Source: Psychrobacter immobilis
GTDB lineage: Bacteria > Pseudomonadota > Gammaproteobacteria > Pseudomonadales > Moraxellaceae
Reading direction: 5' to 3'
Assembly: GCA_904846265.1 (NCBI GenBank)
Contig: CAJHAA010000020.1
Location: 1-54,834 of the forward strand
DNA: 54,834 bases
Numbering within the stretch: the stretch's first letter is position 1; each line of letters begins with the position of its first letter. This document shows positions 26,187 to 35,538 of this stretch, in pieces. The notes under the pieces are model-generated. The model saw only the letters and a list, made by a program, of their open reading frames with translations, was not told where the DNA came from and searched no databases. The translations under genes were made by a program, and so were the position numbers.

Positions 26187-27294
26187 GCTGATAGTTGATT
26201 CTGTGACTAATACGAGCACTGGTTCAATAGTGGACTTGATGGCAGATTGCTTACAAGGGCTGCGCGTCGTTGATTTGACTCGTAATTTACCGGGACCCTT
26301 TGCCACGCGTTTGCTGGCTGATTTGGGCGCAGAAATCATTAAGGTTGAACCCAAAAATGGTGATCCTGCCAGAGCCTTTGGCGAATTGTTTAAAGCATTG
26401 AATCATGGTAAAACCACCGAGAAACACTACTTCCGTGATCCTCAAGGTATTGCTGCTATCAAAGCGCATCTCAAAGATGCTGATATTATGTTGGACAGCT
26501 TTCGCCCCGGCGTCCTAAAAGGCATGGGACTAGATGCCAAAACGCTACATGCGATTAATCCAAAGCTAGTCATGGTATCGATTACTGGTTACGGTTTGGC
26601 AGATAGCGATTCGAAAATTGATATTAATCATGACTGGGCTGATAAAGCCGGTCATGATATTAACTTTATGGCGATGAGCGGTGTTTTAGACCAATTAAAG
26701 ACGGCGAGTGGTGAGCAGGCGATGCCTAACGTTCAATTTGCGGATTTGGCAGGTGGTAGTGATACCGCTGTGATTGCATTACTGGCTGCGGTGTTCGCTG
26801 CCCAGCGGACGGGCAAAGGTCGTCATATTGCGGTTAGTATGACGCACAGTTTGTATCAGCATATGATCATGCCAAAGGCAACGGGAACACTGGTGAAAAG
26901 CTTTTCAGGACAACAACCAGCACCGCATCATGATTTTTTGGGTGGGTTATTGCCTTGCTATCGCTTATACAAAACCTCAGATGCACGCTATATGGCCATT
27001 GGCTCGCTAGAGCTGAAATTCTGGCAAGGATTGTGTGAAGTATTGGACTTACCTGCGCTCAAAAATAGCCATTGGCAACGTGGTGTTATGCCTAATACCT
27101 CTGAAAGCCAAGCGGCGGCTAAGACCGTAAGCGATAAATTTGCCAGTCAAACACTTGAGCATTGGCAACAAGTTTTTGCACTCGTTGATGTCTGTGTGAC
27201 TCCTGTGCTTAGTCTAAGTGAAGCAAAATCACATCCCTTATTTGCACACCAAGATGAGTATGATGCAACGTCAGGATGGCAGCAGGTTCAGTAG
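26179..27294 (+). CDS. Alpha-methylacyl-CoA racemase (CaiB/BaiF family)
   Basis: 371 aa, class III CoA-transferase fold. LRVVDLTRNLPGPFATRLLA with ADLGAEIIKVEPKNGD is the family N-terminus. KAGHDINFMAMSG carries the His of the GHDIN motif specific to alpha-methylacyl-CoA racemases, followed by the Asp-containing QFADLAGGSDTAV; true CoA-transferases lack that His motif. The enzyme epimerises 2R- to 2S-methylacyl-CoA so that stereospecific acyl-CoA dehydrogenases can act. It overlaps the FadB-like gene by 8 bp, so translation is coupled. Its presence points to methyl-branched fatty acids as substrates of the operon. Confidence 0.82.
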   Translation: MTELIVDSVTNTSTGSIVDLMADCLQGLRVVDLTRNLPGPFATRLLADLGAEIIKVEPKNGDPARAFGELFKALNHGKTTEKHYFRDPQGIAAIKAHLKDADIMLDSFRPGVLKGMGLDAKTLHAINPKLVMVSITGYGLADSDSKIDINHDWADKAGHDINFMAMSGVLDQLKTASGEQAMPNVQFADLAGGSDTAVIALLAAVFAAQRTGKGRHIAVSMTHSLYQHMIMPKATGTLVKSFSGQQPAPHHDFLGGLLPCYRLYKTSDARYMAIGSLELKFWQGLCEVLDLPALKNSHWQRGVMPNTSESQAAAKTVSDKFASQTLEHWQQVFALVDVCVTPVLSLSEAKSHPLFAHQDEYDATSGWQQVQ

Positions 27295-27365
27295 TTATGT
27301 TTTTTATGAGAAATGCTTCAAAGCCATTGAGTTTTTCATAAGTTAATTACCAAGGAAGGTAAGTT

Positions 27366-29051
27366 ATGGATCAGTTTTGGACGCAGCATTATCCTAAAGG
27401 GATAAATGCACAGATAGCGCCGCTACATAATACATTGATTGACATGTTTGATGACAAATTAACAGAATATGCCAGCCATGAATTTATCACCAACATGGGA
27501 GTTACTTATACTTATGGGCAAGTGGATAGCCTGTCATTGGCTATTGCGGCTTGGATTCAAAGTCTGGGTCTAGCAAAGGGTTCGGTCATAGGCATCATGA
27601 TGCCCAATGTCAACCAGTACCTGCCTATTGTCATAGGGATAATTCGCGCTGGTATGGTCACAACGCTCATCAATCCACTGTATAGTCCTCGTGAATTGAG
27701 ACATCAATTGGCTGACTCAGATACTGCTGTATTATTTATATTAGAACCATTTTGTAAAACGTTAGAGAAAATTATCAAAGACACGCCTGTCAAAACCGTG
27801 GTCATCAGCAAGATTGGCGATATGTTAGGAGTAGTGAAAGGTGCGTTTGTTAATATCGCTGCCAAATATGTCAAAAAAGCCATTCCCCGTTATCAGCTGA
27901 AATCCAATTCTCATTATACCGTGACTCGCTATAAAGCCGTTTTAAAATGCGCCAAAAAATTAAGCTATTCTCGTCCTACCATTCACGCGGACGACTTATT
28001 AATGCTGCAATATACTGGCGGTACGACAGGTGTTGCCAAAGGTATTTTGATTACCAATCAAAATGTTGTGACCGCCACTTATCAGTTCGTCGAATGGTTC
28101 AAGCCATTCTATGACGCCATGTCTGATAGTACTCAAATAAATACCATTGTCGCTTTACCGCTGTATCATATTTATGCGTTTATCTGCTCAATAGTTGGGT
28201 TGAGTGTGGGTCAGCATCTCACACTGGTTACCAATCCCCGTGATATCGAAGGGTTTATCAAGATATTGCGCAAGCGTCCTTTTCATCTATTGCCTGGTGT
28301 CAATACTTTGTTCCAAGCCCTGCTGATGAATCCCAAATTTAAGGAGCTGGATTTTTCCGCATGCAAGTTAACTGTAGTCGGTGGTATGGCAGCGACTCCT
28401 GAAACCGCTAAGCGCTGGCGTGAAGTCACAGGTCTGCCTATCCTCGAAGGCTGGGGTATGTCTGAGACGCTAGGCGTGGGTACCGCCAATCCATTTAATG
28501 GCACTGAATATAGTGGTAATGTAGGTTTTCCACTGCCTAGTGTCGATATCAATATCCGTGATGACGATGAAAATATTCTCGCCATAAATGAAGTTGGTGA
28601 GATGTGCATCAAAGGTGACAACGTCATCACTCATTATCATAATATTGACAATACGACGTTTTTTACCGCTGATGGTTACTTAAAAACAGGTGATATTGCA
28701 TCTATGAACGAGCATGGCGCTATCAAAATATATGACCGTAAAAAAGACATGATTATCGTCAGTGGCTTCAACGTTTATCCTAACGAAGTAGAAAACATCA
28801 TTGAGGAGCACCCTAAGGTTGCCGAATGTTCAGTGGTGGGTATCGATGATAAGTTACAGGGTCAGTCGATTAAAGCCTACGTTGTAAAATCTGATGACAG
28901 CTTAAATGAGGATGATATTAAAGCGCTGTGCCAAGAAAATCTGGCCGCCTATAAATGCCCGCGTCATATCGAATTCATAGATGAGTTACCCAAATCGACT
29001 GTCGGAAAAATACTGCGTCACAAGCTGAGAAAATTGGCTCATGAAGCGTAA
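27366..29051 (+). CDS. Long-chain fatty acid-CoA ligase (FadD-like)
   Basis: 561 aa adenylate-forming enzyme. The P-loop LLMLQYTGGTTGVAKG (about 215-230), LEGWGMSETLG (A5-type motif), GYLKTGDIASM and KKDMIIVSGFNVYPNEVE hinge, and C-terminal Lys of PKSTVGKILRHKLR are present and in order. GFNVYPNEVE and the length are typical of bacterial FadD. It activates fatty acids to acyl-CoA at the membrane, feeding the four upstream beta-oxidation enzymes. AAGGAAGGTAAGTT before the ATG is a strong RBS. It is the last gene before a terminator hairpin. Confidence 0.9.
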   Translation: MDQFWTQHYPKGINAQIAPLHNTLIDMFDDKLTEYASHEFITNMGVTYTYGQVDSLSLAIAAWIQSLGLAKGSVIGIMMPNVNQYLPIVIGIIRAGMVTTLINPLYSPRELRHQLADSDTAVLFILEPFCKTLEKIIKDTPVKTVVISKIGDMLGVVKGAFVNIAAKYVKKAIPRYQLKSNSHYTVTRYKAVLKCAKKLSYSRPTIHADDLLMLQYTGGTTGVAKGILITNQNVVTATYQFVEWFKPFYDAMSDSTQINTIVALPLYHIYAFICSIVGLSVGQHLTLVTNPRDIEGFIKILRKRPFHLLPGVNTLFQALLMNPKFKELDFSACKLTVVGGMAATPETAKRWREVTGLPILEGWGMSETLGVGTANPFNGTEYSGNVGFPLPSVDINIRDDDENILAINEVGEMCIKGDNVITHYHNIDNTTFFTADGYLKTGDIASMNEHGAIKIYDRKKDMIIVSGFNVYPNEVENIIEEHPKVAECSVVGIDDKLQGQSIKAYVVKSDDSLNEDDIKALCQENLAAYKCPRHIEFIDELPKSTVGKILRHKLRKLAHEA

Positions 29052-29132
29052 CGACTACTCAACAGACTCTCATCAATAACATCTACGTTTAACGCATTTT
29101 GTCTGTCATCTATTGGCAGGCTTTCTGTTTTT

Positions 29133-29176
29133 AGAAGGCCTCATTTAATGGTATTAAATGAGGTCTTCTATTTTGG
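29133..29176 (+). terminator. Long terminator-like hairpin after fadD
   Basis: A 17-bp stem with one G-T pair: AGAAGGCCTCATTTAAT with ATTAAATGAGGTCTTCT, loop GGT, followed by ATTTTGG. The T-run is poor but the stem is very stable. It ends the beta-oxidation operon. Confidence 0.65.
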
Positions 29177-29210
29177 AAAATGCTCATGGGATTGTTTTCG
29201 ATACTTTATC

Positions 29211-29384
29211 TAGGGCGTGTCCTCATTTTAAAAATGGTGATAAAAATGAGATAAATTGCCGTCAAACAAGGAAGATAGCGCCGTTAATATCGAGATATTG
29301 ATAAGCTATTTGACGATGTTTAACAAAATTTAGCCATGTTTAGCCCATTTAGAAAGTAATTGATTGAATTGAGGACACGCCCTA
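29211..29384. mobile_element. MITE-like element, family 1, copy C (174 bp)
   Basis: Termini TAGGGCGTGTCCTCA and TGAGGACACGCCCTA are perfect inverted repeats. The interior matches copy A along its length, including GATAAAAATGAGATAAATTG, the GTCAAA / TTTGAC arms and AATATCGAGATATT. No coding capacity. It lies between the fadD terminator and the phosphonate transport genes, about 110 bp upstream of the latter. Confidence 0.9.
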
Positions 29385-29494
29385 ACGTTGTTTGATGTCA
29401 TCGTATTGTCATGGCTCTTTAACCAAAATGTCACAACTACTGGCTACACTGCTGACCTAGGCAATACAAATAATAAATGATCAGGTTGGTTGAT

Positions 29495-30424
29495 ATGTTA
29501 GAGCTTAGAGGTGTGACGAAAAAGTATGAGAATAAAGTTATCTTTGAAGATATTTCCCTCAAAATTAATAAGGGCGAAATTGTCTCAATCTTAGGGCCTT
29601 CTGGCTGTGGTAAAACGACTTTATTACATATTATCTTAGGTTTGACAGGTATCAATGGCGGTCGTCTTGCTTATAACGGCGAAGACATTACACGAGTGCC
29701 GATGAAAAAAAGAGGCTTCAATATTGTCTTTCAAGACTATGCACTGTTTCCCAATTTAAATGTCAAACAAAACATCGAATACGGTCTACGCAATAATCCT
29801 CATATTAGCACGCAAGCAGAAGTCGATGAACTGGTCGACTTACTCGATATCAAAGCCCACCTAAATAAACGCATCAGCCAACTGTCTGGTGGTCAAAAGC
29901 AACGCGTGGCACTCGCACGCACTTTGGTTATGAAGCCTAAAATTCTGTTATTAGATGAGCCTTTATCTGCGCTAGATGGTGTCATCAAAGAAACCATCAA
30001 AGCACGTATCCGTGAGATTTCCGTTCTCTATCAGTTGACGACGTTAATAGTCACTCATGATCCAGAAGAAGCCATGACTTTATCTGATCGTATTTTACTG
30101 CTCTCAGACGGCAAAGTGGCACAGTTCGCGACACCAACGGAAATCATTCGCAACCCAGCCAATGATTTTGTCAAAAACTTCATTCTCAATCAGCTCAATA
30201 TCAAGCGTCGCAATATCTTAAGTTTATTTGCAGATGATGGCGCAAACATCGACCCCTTAAGCAAATATACCCAGCGCCAACATTATGGTCAGGATGACAG
30301 TGTGGTGACTCATCGTTATGACGATATCTATGGTATTGACACTATCGACAATACCGACAATACCGACGATAACGTTATTAAAGACAGTCATCAGCAAAAA
30401 CGAAAAGATGCCACCATCAATTAA
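29495..30424 (+). CDS. ABC transporter ATP-binding protein, 2-aminoethylphosphonate type (PhnT-like)
   Basis: 309 aa from the ATG at 29495 (RBS AGGTTGG; a start at 29477 is also open). Walker A GPSGCGKT at 34-41, ABC signature LSGGQKQR at 130-137, Walker B ILLLDEP at 150-156, and the switch His in IVTHDPEEAM are intact. It energises import together with the downstream permease and binding protein. After the ATPase domain there is an extension of about 80 residues that ends in an Asp/Asn-rich stretch (DIYGIDTIDNTDNTDDN) of no known function. Substrate type is inferred from the downstream phosphonate genes; Fe3+/spermidine-type importers share this ATPase. Confidence 0.8.
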   Translation: MLELRGVTKKYENKVIFEDISLKINKGEIVSILGPSGCGKTTLLHIILGLTGINGGRLAYNGEDITRVPMKKRGFNIVFQDYALFPNLNVKQNIEYGLRNNPHISTQAEVDELVDLLDIKAHLNKRISQLSGGQKQRVALARTLVMKPKILLLDEPLSALDGVIKETIKARIREISVLYQLTTLIVTHDPEEAMTLSDRILLLSDGKVAQFATPTEIIRNPANDFVKNFILNQLNIKRRNILSLFADDGANIDPLSKYTQRQHYGQDDSVVTHRYDDIYGIDTIDNTDNTDDNVIKDSHQQKRKDATIN

Positions 30425-30488
30425 TATTGATTAAAAATAAAAATGCCGTGAATGACCGTATTTGACCATTTGATCGTCTTGGATATTT

Positions 30489-32183
30489 ATGAAATTGAGC
30501 AATTCACCCCTCATAAAAGCAATTTGGCTATTCGTTGCTGTTTTATTCGTCATGTTTATGTTTGTGCCATTAGTCAAACTGCTGGCACTGTCTTTGAATG
30601 TCGGTGATGCATTAGGGCTAGAAAACTACACCAGTATTTTGAGCAGTGATGGCTTTTTGCAGACCATGCAAAACAGCTTTTTTGTGGCGACGATGAGTGC
30701 GCTTAGCGCGACGTTTTTGGGCTTTATTTTGGCTTATACCGTGCATTGGACCAATTTGCCCAAAAGTTTTAAACAATTTATTAAGCTGGCGGCATTATTT
30801 CCTATGTTGTTGCCAACCGTAACCTACGGCTTTGCCATTATTTATACTTTTGGTAAACAAGGCTTGCTTACTCAGATTCTTGGCTTTCAGCTGTTTGAGG
30901 ACATATATGGCTTTTATGGCATGTGGCTTGGTTATACCATTTATACCTTGCCCATTGCTTTTTTATTATTGAACAATACGTTCCAGTATTTGGACAAAAA
31001 GTTCGTCGTTGTATCAGAGTTGATGGGAGACTCTCCTTATCGCCAGTTTGATATGACTGTGGTGCGCCCTCTAATCGGCACCTTTGCAGCAGCGATGATT
31101 CAATGTTTCTTTTTAGCCTTTACAGACTTTGGTATTCCAGCGTCGATTGGGGGGCAATATAGCGTCATCGCCACTGAGCTTTATACCCAAATCTTAGGCG
31201 CGTCACCGTCATTCGAAAAAGGGGCAGTGGCTGCGTTATTTATGCTGGTGCCATCCATCCTAAGCATCGCCATACTATGGTACGTGGCACGCTTCAATGT
31301 GCGCTATGACTCAGTTGAAATGATTGATCTGCCCACCTCAAAAATCAAAGACCGTGTTTTGGCGGTGTTATCGAGTGTGATTTTAGCCTCACTGTTACTG
31401 GTATTCGCCGTGATATTCATTATCCCATGGATTAAGTCATGGCCTTATCAGATGGTCTTCACCACCGAGATTGTCAGCGAGGCTTTAGAGTCTGCCAATC
31501 TGATGCGGGTCTATAAAAACTCATTACTTGTGGCGGTATTAACGGCGGTGTTTGGCACCTTGATTACGTATTTTTCAGCCCTGTTATACGAGCGCTCAAG
31601 CCTGTTTAAACTGGGTAAATTCAGTATTGAAAGCTCAGCATTGGTAACCAATACGGTGCCTGGAATGGTCGTAGGTATTGCCTATTTGATGGTGTTTTCG
31701 GGGTCGGCGGTCGCCAATACTATTTTTATCATCGTGATTAGCAACATCATTCATTACTTTGCCACGCCTTATTTAATGAGTAAAAACGCACTGTCTAAAA
31801 TGAATTTGGGCTGGGAGACGACGGCTGGTCTGTTGGGTGACTCATGGTTTACATCGTTACGCCGCATCGTCGTGCCCAATTCGTTTTTTACGCTGATTGA
31901 AGTCGCTTCATTCTATTTTATCAGTGCCATGGTGACGATTAGCGCGGTTATCTTTATTTCAGGTGCCAAAACCATGGTACTCACCACCAAGATAGTCGAG
32001 CTACAGCACTTTGCGCGCTTCGATGAGATTTTTATCCTGTCACTAATGATATTGCTGACTAATATTGGCGCACTGATGTTGTTTGCTATTGTCCGTCATA
32101 TTTATAGCAACCGGCTCTCTGGTACAACGGTAATAAAAACCAAAAAAAAACCTAAGTCAATGGTGATACCAACGTCTTCTTAG
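30489..32183 (+). CDS. ABC transporter permease, fused two-domain (PhnU/FbpB-like)
   Basis: 564 aa containing two tandem binding-protein-dependent permease domains of about six membrane helices each. The cytoplasmic EAA-like loops are visible twice: around SELMGDSPYRQFDMTVVRPL in the first half and TTAGLLGDSWFTSLRRIVVP in the second. Such fused permeases occur in Fe3+ (FbpB) and 2-aminoethylphosphonate importers. It follows the ATPase gene by 64 bp and precedes the binding protein by about 100 bp, so the three form one importer. A Lys-rich tail (KTKKKPK) ends the protein. Confidence 0.85.
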   Translation: MKLSNSPLIKAIWLFVAVLFVMFMFVPLVKLLALSLNVGDALGLENYTSILSSDGFLQTMQNSFFVATMSALSATFLGFILAYTVHWTNLPKSFKQFIKLAALFPMLLPTVTYGFAIIYTFGKQGLLTQILGFQLFEDIYGFYGMWLGYTIYTLPIAFLLLNNTFQYLDKKFVVVSELMGDSPYRQFDMTVVRPLIGTFAAAMIQCFFLAFTDFGIPASIGGQYSVIATELYTQILGASPSFEKGAVAALFMLVPSILSIAILWYVARFNVRYDSVEMIDLPTSKIKDRVLAVLSSVILASLLLVFAVIFIIPWIKSWPYQMVFTTEIVSEALESANLMRVYKNSLLVAVLTAVFGTLITYFSALLYERSSLFKLGKFSIESSALVTNTVPGMVVGIAYLMVFSGSAVANTIFIIVISNIIHYFATPYLMSKNALSKMNLGWETTAGLLGDSWFTSLRRIVVPNSFFTLIEVASFYFISAMVTISAVIFISGAKTMVLTTKIVELQHFARFDEIFILSLMILLTNIGALMLFAIVRHIYSNRLSGTTVIKTKKKPKSMVIPTSS

Positions 32184-32285
32184 TCTTACGCATCGGTCAA
32201 GCGCGTTGATAAGACTTATTTTCGTTTTATATTTTAAGCAACAACTTTTTCATTATTAAAACATCAACAAATAATAGGACAAATA

Positions 32286-33290
32286 ATGTTTTTATTCAAA
32301 ACGTTAGTGGCAAGTTTCGCGTGTGGGATCGTCTTAGCAGGTTGTAGTTCACCTGAGTCGGAAGGAGGTGCTTCTAGCAACGTCGAAGAAGTGGTCATTT
32401 ATAGCAATGCCGACGAAGAAGCGGTCGAGGTCATCCAAGAGGTTTTAGACGAAGCAGGCTATGAAGGTCAGTATGTCTTTCAGTCTTTTGGGACAGGGGA
32501 GTTGGGTGGGCGTTTGCTGGCAGAAGGAGATAATACAGAGGCTGATATGGTGACGATGAGCTCGTTCTACTTAGAAAGCGCCCAAGCCAAGCATCCTATG
32601 TTTAAAGAATTGACCTTTGACGTTGACCCGCAAGTGGCGGTCCCAAATTACTATGCACCAATACTGGGCTTTACGGGCGCTATTATTTTAAACACAAAAG
32701 AGATGGCGGCGCAAAATCTGCCCAGACCAACCAGTGCCAAGGATTTGGCAAACCCGATCTACAAAAATAAAATTGCGATGGTGGATCCTAATGGCTCATC
32801 GACAGGTTGGCTCTTTATTCAAGACGTCACCGCTACTTATGGAATGGGCGCTGAAGGGCAGAAAATTATGAACGATATCCGCACCAATGCGGGTCCAAAC
32901 TTGGAGTTGTCAGGCTCAGGTCCGATCAAAAAAGTGATGGCAGGTGAGGTGCCGATTGGTTTTGGCTTGCGTCATCAAGCAATCGCAAACAAAGCACAAG
33001 GCTTGCCCATTGATTATGTTGACCCAAGTGAAGGAAATTATACGCTAACGGAATCGGTAGCCGTTATTGATAAAGGCGAGAACACCAATCCAAATGCGAT
33101 GAAAATGGCTGAAATCATTGTTAAAAATGCGCGTCCAAAATTATTAACGATATACCCAAATGTGATTTATGACGGTGAAACAGTCGCTCCTGACAATCAA
33201 ATAAAAAACAGTAAAACGTACGGCGAGCCACTGACGGCTGAGCTGCTAGACAAGCACAGAGCGTTTTTCCATGGACAAACTGAACCGTAA
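32286..33290 (+). CDS. ABC transporter substrate-binding lipoprotein (2-aminoethylphosphonate type)
   Basis: 334 aa. A lipoprotein signal peptide ends in VLAGC with the acylated Cys at position 20, so it is anchored in the membrane facing the periplasm. EVVIYSNADEEAVEVIQEVL and DPNGSSTGWLFIQDV are typical of the class of binding proteins shared by Fe3+ and aminoethylphosphonate importers. No Tyr pair typical of ferric-ion coordination is obvious, and the downstream FAD oxidoreductase and phosphonatase-like genes favour a phosphonate ligand. AGGAC precedes the ATG. Confidence 0.82.
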   Translation: MFLFKTLVASFACGIVLAGCSSPESEGGASSNVEEVVIYSNADEEAVEVIQEVLDEAGYEGQYVFQSFGTGELGGRLLAEGDNTEADMVTMSSFYLESAQAKHPMFKELTFDVDPQVAVPNYYAPILGFTGAIILNTKEMAAQNLPRPTSAKDLANPIYKNKIAMVDPNGSSTGWLFIQDVTATYGMGAEGQKIMNDIRTNAGPNLELSGSGPIKKVMAGEVPIGFGLRHQAIANKAQGLPIDYVDPSEGNYTLTESVAVIDKGENTNPNAMKMAEIIVKNARPKLLTIYPNVIYDGETVAPDNQIKNSKTYGEPLTAELLDKHRAFFHGQTEP

Positions 33291-33431
33291 ATGAATCCAT
33301 AAAAACCGTGATGAGTAGTCATTGTTCAAATGCACTATTTCATTGGCTAGTGAAATCCTTAAAACATGGATTGAGCCGCTAAAACATAAATTGAGTATCA
33401 TTTGTAATCAATCATAAAGAAGAAAAAAGCT

Positions 33432-34574
33432 ATGATAGGGACAAGTAAATTATCAAATAAACAGTATGATGTGGTCGTCGTTGGGGGCGGTATCGTTGGT
33501 CTTGCCAGCGCTTATGCTGCCGTAAAAAAAGGGCTGAAAGTGGCGCTGGTAGAGCGTGAAGCACAGAATAAAGATGCCTCGATTCGTAACTTTGGCTTTG
33601 TGACGGTTAGTGGTCAGCGTAGCGGTGAACATTGGCAACGTGCCATGCACTCACGCAATATCTGGGCGGATATCGCGCCAAAAGCCGGTATCAAGGTTGA
33701 GCATACCGGTCTGCACATGCTGGTTCAGCGCCCTGAAGCGATGAGCGTTGCCGAAGCATTTTTGAAGAATGAAATGGGCGAGTCCTGTCGCTTATTGAGC
33801 CAATCAGAAATACAGGAGCAGACGCCTTATCTTAAAACAGGTTTGGGCGTTTTATATAGCCCGCACGAGCTGAGAGTCGAGTCAAATACCGCGATTGGCA
33901 AATTGGCGGACTGGTTAGCACAAGTGCATGGCGTGGATTTTTATAACAAAACCACGGTTCAAGTGGTTGACTTGCCCACTGTTCATACCAGTCGAGGGAC
34001 ATTACATACGGCGCATTGTGTGATCTGTCCTGGGGCAGATTTACAGGGCTTATATCCTGATATTTTAGCGCAGTCTGATGCCAAACTCTGTACCCTCAAT
34101 ATGATGCGCGTGATGCCAAGGCAAGCGTTCAAACTAAATGCTGCTGTCATGTCAGATCTGAGTTTTGCTCGTTATGATGGGTTTGCCCAGCTACCAGAAG
34201 CCCGTGCGCTTATCAGCTTACTAGATGACACCCAAGCTGCTGAACGCAAGGCTGGCGTACACTTAATCGTTGTTCAATCAGCGGATGGCTCACTTATCAT
34301 TGGTGACAGTCATGATTACTGTGATAAAGAGCTGCCCTTTAGAGACACTTATCAAGATAACTTAATCATCAACGAGTTCAAAAAAGTCATGGATATCGGT
34401 GAGGTAGACATCACTCAGCACTGGTTAGGGGTCTATCCAAGTGCCGACAATGTCGTGTTTAAAGCATCACCAGAATCAGGAGTTGTCATCGGTACCATCA
34501 CAAGCGGCACAGGCGCATCAACGGGATTTGCCTTTGGTGAAGAGTTAATTAATTTAGTATTGGAGTCAAAATAA
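33432..34574 (+). CDS. FAD-dependent oxidoreductase of phosphonate clusters (TIGR03364/HpnW-type)
   Basis: 380 aa, DAO-superfamily amine/hydroxyl oxidase. The FAD motif VVVGGGIVGLASAYAAVKKG is at about 14-33 with Glu closing strand 2 (VERE). ASIRNFGFVTVSGQ replaces the usual flavin-attachment region. SGTGASTGFAFGEELI is the C-terminal FAD contact. Proteins of this type are recurrently encoded beside the phosphonatase-like hydrolase and a 2-aminoethylphosphonate importer, where they probably oxidise a modified aminophosphonate (for example N-alkylated or hydroxylated) to an aldehyde. The stop codon overlaps the next start (TAATG), implying coupling. Confidence 0.78.
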   Translation: MIGTSKLSNKQYDVVVVGGGIVGLASAYAAVKKGLKVALVEREAQNKDASIRNFGFVTVSGQRSGEHWQRAMHSRNIWADIAPKAGIKVEHTGLHMLVQRPEAMSVAEAFLKNEMGESCRLLSQSEIQEQTPYLKTGLGVLYSPHELRVESNTAIGKLADWLAQVHGVDFYNKTTVQVVDLPTVHTSRGTLHTAHCVICPGADLQGLYPDILAQSDAKLCTLNMMRVMPRQAFKLNAAVMSDLSFARYDGFAQLPEARALISLLDDTQAAERKAGVHLIVVQSADGSLIIGDSHDYCDKELPFRDTYQDNLIINEFKKVMDIGEVDITQHWLGVYPSADNVVFKASPESGVVIGTITSGTGASTGFAFGEELINLVLESK

Positions 34575-35320
34575 TGAATACAGATATTCATCGTATCAAA
34601 GCGCCATTCGACGCGATCAAACTGTGTGTCTTTGATATGGCAGGCACGACCGTCAATGAAAACAATTTGGTTTATAAGACCGTATGTGATGCGATCAATC
34701 ACACCCTACAACAGGTTGGTCAAACAGACATTCAGGTCAATTTAGAGGTGTGTTTAGAGTTTGGGGCTGGCAAAGAAAAGCGACAAGCCATTAGCGATAT
34801 ACTCAATGAAGTATGCAAAAATGACAATACCGCGACCGCTGATAGGGAAAAATGGACGGATGCTGCCTTTAATATGTTTAAATCAGCGTTGGCATCAGCC
34901 TATACCAAGGACACGGTAGCAACCTTCGATGGCATGCTAGACTTTTTCAATCAGTTAAAGCAGTCAGGTAGAAAAGTCGTGCTAAATACGGGCTACGATA
35001 TTCAGACTGCCAATAAGATATTAACTATTTTAGGGTGGTCAGTGGGTCGTGATATTGATGCTTTGATTACAGCGGATGATGTGCACAATGGTCGTCCTGC
35101 ACCAGATATGATTACCCTTGCTATGGACAAGTTTGGGATTGAGCATTCGCAACAGGTATTGAAAGCAGGGGACAGCGGCATCGATATCGAAGAAGGCAAA
35201 AATGCCCATTGTGGTCTATGTGTTGGGGTGCTGACTGGTGCTCAAACCCATGTACAACTGGAGAAATATTCACCAGATATCATGCTTGAGAAGCTCACGG
35301 ATCTGGCGGCATTGATCTAG
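34574..35320 (+). CDS. Phosphonatase-like HAD hydrolase (PhnX-related)
   Basis: 248 aa HAD-superfamily hydrolase. Motif I is VFDMAGTTV with nucleophile Asp21; motif II is VVLNTGYD; motif III/IV lies in KAGDSGIDIEEGKNAH. The DMAGTT and GRPAPDMI sequences place it in the phosphonoacetaldehyde-hydrolase-like group. A cap-region GAGK (about 64-67) lies where PhnX carries its Schiff-base lysine motif, but I cannot align it securely. It would cleave a C-P bond in the product of the adjacent FAD enzyme, releasing phosphate. Translation is coupled to the oxidase by a 1-bp overlap. Confidence 0.8.
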   Translation: MNTDIHRIKAPFDAIKLCVFDMAGTTVNENNLVYKTVCDAINHTLQQVGQTDIQVNLEVCLEFGAGKEKRQAISDILNEVCKNDNTATADREKWTDAAFNMFKSALASAYTKDTVATFDGMLDFFNQLKQSGRKVVLNTGYDIQTANKILTILGWSVGRDIDALITADDVHNGRPAPDMITLAMDKFGIEHSQQVLKAGDSGIDIEEGKNAHCGLCVGVLTGAQTHVQLEKYSPDIMLEKLTDLAALI

Positions 35321-35404
35321 AGTATATCCTCAATTTAATTGAGGCATCTATATGGGCCAAAAATGGCTAGATTAAGACATGGGCTACTTTAATGGCGCAT
35401 TTTA

Positions 35405-35448
35405 GAAGGAGAGAAATCATTACATGGTTTCTCTCCTTCTTATTTTAT
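35405..35448 (+). terminator. Rho-independent terminator after the phosphonate genes
   Basis: Stem AGAAGGAGAGAAA / TTTCTCTCCTTCT with an 11-nt loop, then TATTTTAT. It closes the 29.5-35.3 kb operon. Confidence 0.75.
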
Positions 35449-35538
35449 AGAAGTAACGATAAACATAAGAACAGGCAGGCTTATCAATTTTCGAACAGCA
35501 TAATGTGTGGGATATTTGTCTTAAAATTTTAGCTCGCG

